A stretch of DNA of 9,737 nucleotides from Actinomycetes bacterium (GTDB lineage Bacteria > Actinomycetota > Acidimicrobiia > Acidimicrobiales > Palsa-688). Positions within the stretch are counted from its first letter, which is position 1, and every line of letters begins with the position of its first letter. The stretch is taken from assembly GCA_021827225.1 (NCBI GenBank), contig JAKAXG010000110.1:1-9737 (forward strand), written 5' to 3'. The notes below the pieces were generated by a model that worked only from the letters and a program-made list of their open reading frames with translations, made no database searches and was not told where the DNA came from. Below, piece by piece: positions 5,290-9,737 of this stretch. The position numbers were made by a program, and so were the translations under genes.

Positions 5290-6030
5290 ATGGACCAGGT
5301 GATTCGTTTTCGCTCCGCTGTGGCGCTGGCCGGCAACTTCCCCGTGCTGGCGGGCGTGGACCTCGACGTGGCTCGCGGTGAGGTGGTGCTGGTGCGCGGC
5401 TCGAACGGGGCCGGCAAGACCAGCCTTCTACGGGCCTGCGCCGGGTTGCTGCGGGTGGTGGGAGGCGAGGCGGAGGTGCTCGGAGCCGATCTGGTGCGGG
5501 ATCAGAGGGCGGTGCGCCGGAGGGTCGGCCTGCTCGGCCACGCCACCGGGCTCTACGACGAGATGACCGCCCGGGACAACATCCGGTTCGGTCTGCGGGC
5601 CTCCGGGGCCCCGGTGGCCGCCGCCGGGCCGGTGATGGAACGCCTGGGGCTGTCAGGCCGCCTGGCGGGAACGAGGGTCGCCTCCCTGTCGGCCGGCCAG
5701 CGCCGGCGGGTGGCCCTGGCCATCCTGCTGGCCCGCAACCCGGAACTGTGGCTCCTCGACGAGCCGCACGCCGGCCTCGACGCCGACAACCGGGACCTGC
5801 TCGACCAGGAGATCGCGGCCGCGGCCGGGGCCGGGCGCACCGTGCTGATGGCCTCGCACGAGGCGGACCGGGCCGGGCCTCTGGCCACCGTGGTGGTGAC
5901 GGTGGCCGGCGGCGTGGTCACCGGAGTGAGCGGTGCAGCCCAGCCCGCGGATGTGGCACCGGCCGAGCCGGCGGTCGCGAATCCGTCAGCCGGCGTCTCG
6001 CCCGCGGAGGTGGCCGGCCGTGTGGCGTGA
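5290..6030 (+). CDS. ccmA: Cytochrome c maturation ABC transporter ATPase CcmA
   Basis: CcmA is the ATPase of the CcmABCD complex at the cytoplasmic membrane. Its hydrolysis releases haem-loaded CcmE from CcmC. The 246-residue protein has Walker A GSNGAGKTS (37-45), the ABC signature LSAGQ (133-137), Walker B LWLLDE (153-158), the D-loop region AGLD and the H-loop SHE (189-191). The Q-loop region reads LLGHATGLYDEMT, with the GH-x-x-G(L/I) form typical of CcmA rather than of general transporters. CcmA is usually about 205 residues. Here an Ala/Pro/Val-rich tail of some 30 residues follows the ATPase fold. The ATG at 5290 lacks a strong SD. The gene heads the operon, and its last 11 bases overlap ccmB. 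Confidence 0.93.
   Translation: MDQVIRFRSAVALAGNFPVLAGVDLDVARGEVVLVRGSNGAGKTSLLRACAGLLRVVGGEAEVLGADLVRDQRAVRRRVGLLGHATGLYDEMTARDNIRFGLRASGAPVAAAGPVMERLGLSGRLAGTRVASLSAGQRRRVALAILLARNPELWLLDEPHAGLDADNRDLLDQEIAAAAGAGRTVLMASHEADRAGPLATVVVTVAGGVVTGVSGAAQPADVAPAEPAVANPSAGVSPAEVAGRVA
6006..6012 (+). promoter_or_regulatory. Shine-Dalgarno GGAGGTG deciding the ccmB start
   Basis: GGAGGTG inside the end of ccmA ends seven bases before the GTG at 6020. It supports this start over the ATG at 5933, which would add 29 residues that are shadow of ccmA. Confidence 0.8.
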
Positions 6031-6688
6031 CGCCTTGGTCGTCGGCGGCAAGGACCTGCGGGTGGAGATGCAGAGTCGGGTGACCACCATGCAGGTCGCC
6101 CCCTACGCGGTGCTGGTGCTGCTGCTCTTCGGGTTCGCGTTCGACCAGAACCACACCATCCTGACCAAGACCGCTCCCGGGCTCTTCTGGCTCGCCGTCC
6201 TGCTGTGCTCCCTGCTGGCGGTGCAGCGCAGCTACGCCATCGAGGCGGCGGACGGGGCCAAGGACGGGTTGAGGCTGTCCGGATTGGACCCGGCCGGCAT
6301 TTTCCTGGGTAAGTCAGCTGCCGTGGCCGTGCAGCTGATCGTGCTCGAGTTGCTCCTCGGCCTGGGTGTGGTCGTGCTGTTCGACACGAAGCTGCACGAC
6401 CCGGCACTGCTGATCCTGAGCGCCCTGTTCGCCACGTTCGGCCTGGCCGCGGCCGGGACCGTCTACGGCATGGTGGCCTCGGGACTCCGGGTCCGGGAGA
6501 CCCTGCTCCCGCTGCTCATCCTTCCGGTGGTGGCACCGGTACTGCTCGGCGCGACACAGGCCTGGATGGCCGCCCTGGGCACCAGCGCCACCGACGGTTG
6601 GAGGTGGATGTCGCTGCTGGCCAGTTTTGCCGCGATCTACGTAGCCGCCGGAATCCTGTCATTCTCGACATTGGTGGAGGACGCCTGA
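6020..6688 (+). CDS. ccmB: Cytochrome c maturation ABC transporter permease CcmB
   Basis: CcmB is the membrane subunit that pairs with the CcmA ATPase. From GTG 6020 the protein has 222 residues, close to E. coli CcmB (220). It opens with WRDALVVGGKDLRVEMQSR, like the family's short amphipathic N-terminus before the first helix. It has about six hydrophobic segments. The cytoplasmic-loop region AIEAADGAKDGLRLSGLDP is family-typical, with acidic residues followed by a short loop, as is PLLILPVVAPVLLGATQA. The start overlaps ccmA by 11 bp, and the stop TGA shares its last base with the ccmC ATG, so translation is coupled along the operon. Confidence 0.93.
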   Translation: MWRDALVVGGKDLRVEMQSRVTTMQVAPYAVLVLLLFGFAFDQNHTILTKTAPGLFWLAVLLCSLLAVQRSYAIEAADGAKDGLRLSGLDPAGIFLGKSAAVAVQLIVLELLLGLGVVVLFDTKLHDPALLILSALFATFGLAAAGTVYGMVASGLRVRETLLPLLILPVVAPVLLGATQAWMAALGTSATDGWRWMSLLASFAAIYVAAGILSFSTLVEDA

Positions 6689-7512
6689 TGAAAGCCGCAA
6701 CCGGAGACAAGCTGACGCGGGGCCTCGGCCTGGCGGCCATCGTGGTCTCGGCGCTCACCGCCTGGCTGGGCCTGTTCGTCTCCCCGCCGGACGTGGTGCA
6801 GGGCCAGCTGGTGCGGCTCATCTACGTGCACCCGGGGGCGGCCACGGCTTGTTATGTCGGCTTCGGGCTGAGCGCCCTCGCCAGCCTGGCGTACCTGTGG
6901 CCCCGGACCCGCAGCAGGCGCTGGGACCGCTTGGCGGCGGCGTCGGCTGAGGTCGGTGTGGTCTTCTGCGTCCTCACCCTGGTCACCGGCTCGATCTGGG
7001 GTCGCGGCTCGTGGGGTGTGTGGTGGACCTGGGACGCCCGCCTCACGCTGACCGCGCTGCTCTGCGCCGTGTTCATCGGCTACCTGGCCCTGCGCCGGAC
7101 CGGCGGGGATCCCGAGCCCAAGGCCAAGCGCTCGGCGGTGGTCGCCGTGGTGTGCGCACTGCTGGTCCCGGTGGACCACGAGGCGACGGTCTGGTGGCAG
7201 ACGCTCCACCAGCCCAACACCCTGTTCCGGGCCAACCCGCTCATCCACGGGATGCAGCTGTACACCATGCTGCTGTCCTTCGTGGCCTACGGACTGATCT
7301 TCGCCTGGCTGCTCATCCACCGCTACCGGGTGGAGGTCCTCGAGGATCGCTTCGAGGAGGAGGGCTTCGCCGTGGCCATCGCCGAGCGGCGGGCCGAGGG
7401 CCGGGTGGCGACCGTCGCGCCGCCGGTAGCCGGGGTGGTGCCGGCCGCCGCCGGTGGCGCCGGGCCCGGGATCGTCACAGCAGTCACACCAGAAGGAGAG
7501 CAGATCTCGTGA
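6688..7512 (+). CDS. ccmC: Haem handling protein CcmC
   Basis: CcmC presents haem at the outer face of the membrane and attaches it to CcmE. The 274-residue protein has about six membrane segments. The tryptophan-rich WWD domain, WGRGSWGVWWTWDARLT, spans 104-120. The two haem-ligand histidines appear as His48 in IYVHPGAA and His174 in WWQTLHQ. An extra histidine (His164, in VPVDHEATVWW) lies in the second periplasmic loop, where E. coli has Asn-Tyr. After the last helix (ending near 211) there is a charged helix and an Ala/Val/Gly/Pro-rich tail, about 60 residues in all. The E. coli protein is 245 residues. The ATG at 6688 has the SD GGAGG at 6676-6680 and overlaps the ccmB stop by one base. 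Confidence 0.94.
   Translation: MKAATGDKLTRGLGLAAIVVSALTAWLGLFVSPPDVVQGQLVRLIYVHPGAATACYVGFGLSALASLAYLWPRTRSRRWDRLAAASAEVGVVFCVLTLVTGSIWGRGSWGVWWTWDARLTLTALLCAVFIGYLALRRTGGDPEPKAKRSAVVAVVCALLVPVDHEATVWWQTLHQPNTLFRANPLIHGMQLYTMLLSFVAYGLIFAWLLIHRYRVEVLEDRFEEEGFAVAIAERRAEGRVATVAPPVAGVVPAAAGGAGPGIVTAVTPEGEQIS
7493..7500 (+). promoter_or_regulatory. Shine-Dalgarno AAGGAGAG of ccmD
   Basis: The sequence sits within the last codons of ccmC, 8-10 bases before the GTG at 7509. It supports translation of the very short ccmD frame from that GTG. Confidence 0.75.
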
Positions 7513-7637
7513 ACGGCTACGTAGCCGGCGGGTGGGGGGCCACCGCAGCCATCCTCGTCCTGTACACCTGGCGTACGCTCAGGCGGGGGCGGGTTCTCGG
7601 ACGCAGCCTCCCCCCGGGCGAGAAGACGTGGCGCTGA
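7509..7637 (+). CDS. ccmD: Small haem exporter subunit CcmD
   Basis: A 42-residue single-pass membrane protein. It begins VNGYVAGGWGATAAILVLYTW, giving one short membrane helix, and is followed by a strongly basic stretch, RTLRRGRVLGR. This is the architecture of CcmD, which stabilises CcmC-CcmE and helps release holo-CcmE. CcmD sequences are poorly conserved, so the call rests on size, topology, charge and position between ccmC and ccmE. The GTG overlaps the ccmC stop (GTGA), a strong SD lies upstream, and the end overlaps ccmE by 10 bp. A much longer frame reaching back to 7011 is a shadow of ccmC. Confidence 0.88.
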   Translation: MNGYVAGGWGATAAILVLYTWRTLRRGRVLGRSLPPGEKTWR

Positions 7638-8173
7638 CCACCGGAACCCCCGCCAGCCCGAGTCCCCCCGCCGGAGGATCTGCGTGCGGCTCGGCCGTCC
7701 CCCCGGCGCCCCGCATAGTCCGGAAGCGCACCTTCCTCGGTTCCCGGCGCCGCCAGGTCGCGGCCGGTCTCGTCATCGCCGGCGCGGTCGCGTTCCTGCT
7801 CTTCCAGGGCCTCAACAACGCCACCGAGTACTTCAAGACGGCCAACCAGGCGGTGGCCGACCGGGCCGCGCTCGGGACCCGGCAGTTCCGCATCGAGGGA
7901 ACCGTGGACAACAACGTCCGGCGGGTCGGCAACGAGACCGCCTTCTCCATCACCGCCAACCATGTGACGGTCCCCGTGGTCGATAACACCGAGCCGCCGG
8001 AGCTGTTCAAGCCGGGCATCCCGGTGGTGCTGGAAGGCCACTTCGGCGCCACCGGCCCGGTCTTCCACAGCGACCTGATCATGGTGAAGCACAGCGCCAG
8101 CTACGTGGCCGCCCACCCCAACCGGGTGAAGGCTCAGACACCCGCCCCCGGCGCGCCGGCGGTCCCGAAGTGA
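7628..8173 (+). CDS. ccmE: Haem chaperone CcmE
   Basis: CcmE binds haem covalently on the outer side of the membrane and passes it to CcmF. From GTG 7628 it has 181 residues. There is a Pro/Ser/Gly-rich cytoplasmic N-terminus of about 35 residues, a basic patch (RKRTFLGSRRR) and one membrane anchor (44-60). The soluble OB-fold domain follows, with YFKTANQAV, RQFRIEGTV and PVVLEGHFG. The haem-attachment motif is His155-Ser-Ala-Ser-Tyr159, the classical HxxxY form and not the CxxxY form of some bacteria and archaea. A Pro/Ala-rich tail ends the protein. The SD is weak (GAGAAG at 7619-7624 or similar), and translation probably depends on coupling with ccmD. The stop overlaps the ccmF start. Confidence 0.93.
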   Translation: MALTTGTPASPSPPAGGSACGSAVPPAPRIVRKRTFLGSRRRQVAAGLVIAGAVAFLLFQGLNNATEYFKTANQAVADRAALGTRQFRIEGTVDNNVRRVGNETAFSITANHVTVPVVDNTEPPELFKPGIPVVLEGHFGATGPVFHSDLIMVKHSASYVAAHPNRVKAQTPAPGAPAVPK

Positions 8174-9737
8174 ACGCGGCCGCCGGAGAGGCCGCCGACC
8201 TGCTGGTATTCGGCGCCGCCGTCCTGGGCTGCATCTCGCTGGTTGTCGGCTTGCTGAAAGGCCGGGACAACCTGGTGCGTGCCGGCCGGACCTACACATG
8301 GGTGATCGTCATCGGGGCCGTGGTGGCCGTTGCCGCCATGCAGCACGCCCTGATCACCCACGACTTCTCCCTCCAGTACGTGGCCAACAACGACAGCGTC
8401 TCCACGCCGCTGATGTTCCGGATCACGGCCATGTGGTCGAACCTCTCGGGCTCGATCCTCCTGTGGGGGCTGGTGCTGACCCTCTACCTGGGTGCCATGT
8501 CGTGGCGGTTCCGCAGTCGGGCCGCGGACCCGCTGGTCGGCTGGGCCACCGCCATCGTCTACGCCGTGGTGGCCTTCTTCTTCGGGATGATGCTCACCGC
8601 GTCCAACCCGTTCACCCTGGTGAAGGGGCCCATCCCGACCGACGGCCCGGGCCCCGACCCGCTCCTGCAGGACCACATCCTGGTGGCGTTCCACCCGCCG
8701 ATCCTGTACCTGGGGCTGGTCGGCTTCACCGTGCCGTTCGCCTTCGCCTGCGCCGGGCTGATCACCGGGCGGGTGGGGGAGAGCTGGCTGATCGAGACCC
8801 GGCGCTGGACCCTCTTCGCCTGGGGGAGCCTCACCGTCGGGGTGATCCTCGGGGCCTGGTGGAGCTACGAGGTCCTCGGTTGGGGCGGCTACTGGGCGTG
8901 GGACCCGGTCGAGAACGCCGCCTTCCTGCCCTGGATAACCGGGACCGCCTACCTGCACTCGGTGATGGTCCAGCAGCGCCGCGGGATGCTCCGGGTGTGG
9001 AACCTGTCGCTGCTCATATCCACCTTCAGCCTCACCATCCTGGCGACCTTCCTCACCCGCTCGGGAGTGCTCGCGTCCGTCCACTCGTTCAACAACACCG
9101 GCATCGGCCCGCCGCTGCTGATCTTCTTCGTGGTCATCGTCGTCTTCTCCGTCGGGCTCCTGGCCTGGCGGGGTGATCTGCTGCGCTCGCCGGGAGCGAT
9201 CAGCTCCCCGATGTCGCGCGAAGGGGCGTTCCTCGCCAACAACTTCCTGTTCGGGGCGTTCGCGCTGATCGTCCTGCTGGGCACGGTGTTCCCGCTGATC
9301 GCCCAGGCGGTCAACGGATCCCAGATCACAGTGGGGGCCCCCTATTTCGACCGCATGACCCTGCCGGTCGTGGTCGCCATCCTGTTCCTGATGGCCGTGG
9401 CGCCGGTGCTTCCGTGGCGCCAGACCAACCGGGGCCTCCTGCGGACCAGACTGTTCTGGCCCGCCGCCGTGGCGGTGGCCACGCTGGTCGCCTGCGTGAT
9501 CGGCGGGATCCGCGGCCTGAACCCGCTCCTGGCCTTCGGCCTCGGGGCCTTCGCCGGTATGTCGGCCCTGCGCCAGCTGTGGGTGGAGGTCCGCCGCAAG
9601 GGCCTCAAGGGCTTCACCGGGCCGAGCGGCGGGGGCATGGTGGTGCATCTCGGGGTGGTGCTGATCGCGGTGGGTTTCGCGGCGAGCCACTCGTTCGCCT
9701 CGTCGGCCCAGATCCCGATGAAGCAGGGCCAGACGGT
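8170..9737 (+). CDS. ccmF: Haem lyase subunit CcmF (3' end beyond the window)
   Basis: CcmF takes haem from holo-CcmE and, with CcmH, attaches it to the CxxCH motif of apocytochrome c. The frame from GTG 8170 stays open for 522 codons to the window edge. Family members are about 640-660 residues, so roughly the last fifth is missing. The WWD domain GWGGYWAWDPVENAAFLPW spans 237-255. The conserved histidines are His175 (FHPPILY), His263 (YLHSVM), His305 (SVHSF) and His493 (VVHLGV). Each matches E. coli His173, 261, 303 and 491 with a constant offset of two, which supports the chosen start. Many membrane segments are evident. GTGA overlaps the ccmE stop, and no strong SD is seen. CcmG and CcmH are expected further downstream. 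Confidence 0.95.
   Translation, partial: MNAAAGEAADLLVFGAAVLGCISLVVGLLKGRDNLVRAGRTYTWVIVIGAVVAVAAMQHALITHDFSLQYVANNDSVSTPLMFRITAMWSNLSGSILLWGLVLTLYLGAMSWRFRSRAADPLVGWATAIVYAVVAFFFGMMLTASNPFTLVKGPIPTDGPGPDPLLQDHILVAFHPPILYLGLVGFTVPFAFACAGLITGRVGESWLIETRRWTLFAWGSLTVGVILGAWWSYEVLGWGGYWAWDPVENAAFLPWITGTAYLHSVMVQQRRGMLRVWNLSLLISTFSLTILATFLTRSGVLASVHSFNNTGIGPPLLIFFVVIVVFSVGLLAWRGDLLRSPGAISSPMSREGAFLANNFLFGAFALIVLLGTVFPLIAQAVNGSQITVGAPYFDRMTLPVVVAILFLMAVAPVLPWRQTNRGLLRTRLFWPAAVAVATLVACVIGGIRGLNPLLAFGLGAFAGMSALRQLWVEVRRKGLKGFTGPSGGGMVVHLGVVLIAVGFAASHSFASSAQIPMKQGQT

Noticed and set aside
8134..9690. A 518-codon open frame on the minus strand
   Set aside because: It is antisense to ccmF, and its composition (runs of His, Glu, Asp, Arg, Gly, Pro, Gln) is what a GC-rich membrane-protein gene gives on the opposite strand. 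It has no fold-like pattern, and the ccmF frame has clear catalytic histidines.

Overview
The window looks like chromosomal DNA of a high-GC actinobacterium. By eye G+C is close to 70%. GTG starts are frequent, the DUF5317 and TetR/PaaI proteins are of kinds common in Actinobacteria, and several starts lack a Shine-Dalgarno (SD) sequence and sit 6-7 nt after a TAnnnT box, as in leaderless actinobacterial mRNAs. A cytochrome c maturation System I (ccm) operon is not the usual actinobacterial choice, since most use System II (ResB/CcsA). An Acidimicrobiia-like lineage would fit, but this is inference and no marker gene here settles it.

Layout, left to right. (1) 1-110, +: the last 35 codons of an acyl-CoA dehydrogenase, closed by a 13-bp perfect hairpin at 131-161 that lies between convergent genes. 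(2) 166-1364, -: a VOC-superfamily protein followed by ribose-5-phosphate isomerase A, probably one transcript. (3) 1486-1968, +: a type II/Prx5-like peroxiredoxin with a strong SD. (4) 1985-3072, -: a TetR-family regulator overlapping by 4 bp a PaaI-type hotdog thioesterase. (5) 3073-3446: the only long gene-free stretch, holding the TetR upstream region with several short palindromes. (6) 3447-5128, -: a DUF5317 membrane protein overlapping by 4 bp a GT-B glycosyltransferase. (7) 5129-5289: a divergent promoter region with two related GC-rich palindromes and an 8-bp direct repeat. (8) 5290 to the window end, +: ccmA-ccmB-ccmC-ccmD-ccmE-ccmF, tightly overlapped, with ccmF running off the end after 522 codons.

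The ccm cluster is the functional core. CcmA and CcmB, with CcmC and CcmD, load haem onto the histidine of CcmE and release holo-CcmE. CcmF then passes the haem to apocytochrome c. Key residues are visible: Walker motifs in CcmA, WWD domains and flanking histidines in CcmC and CcmF, and His155/Tyr159 in CcmE. CcmG and CcmH are not in the window and would be expected downstream or elsewhere.

I saw no RNA gene, CRISPR array, insertion sequence or phage gene. I did not find a clearly undescribed system. The best leads are regulatory: the paired palindromes and phased repeat upstream of ccmA, candidate operators at the TetR start, and recurrent leaderless-type starts. The unexplained DUF5317-glycosyltransferase pair is a further lead.
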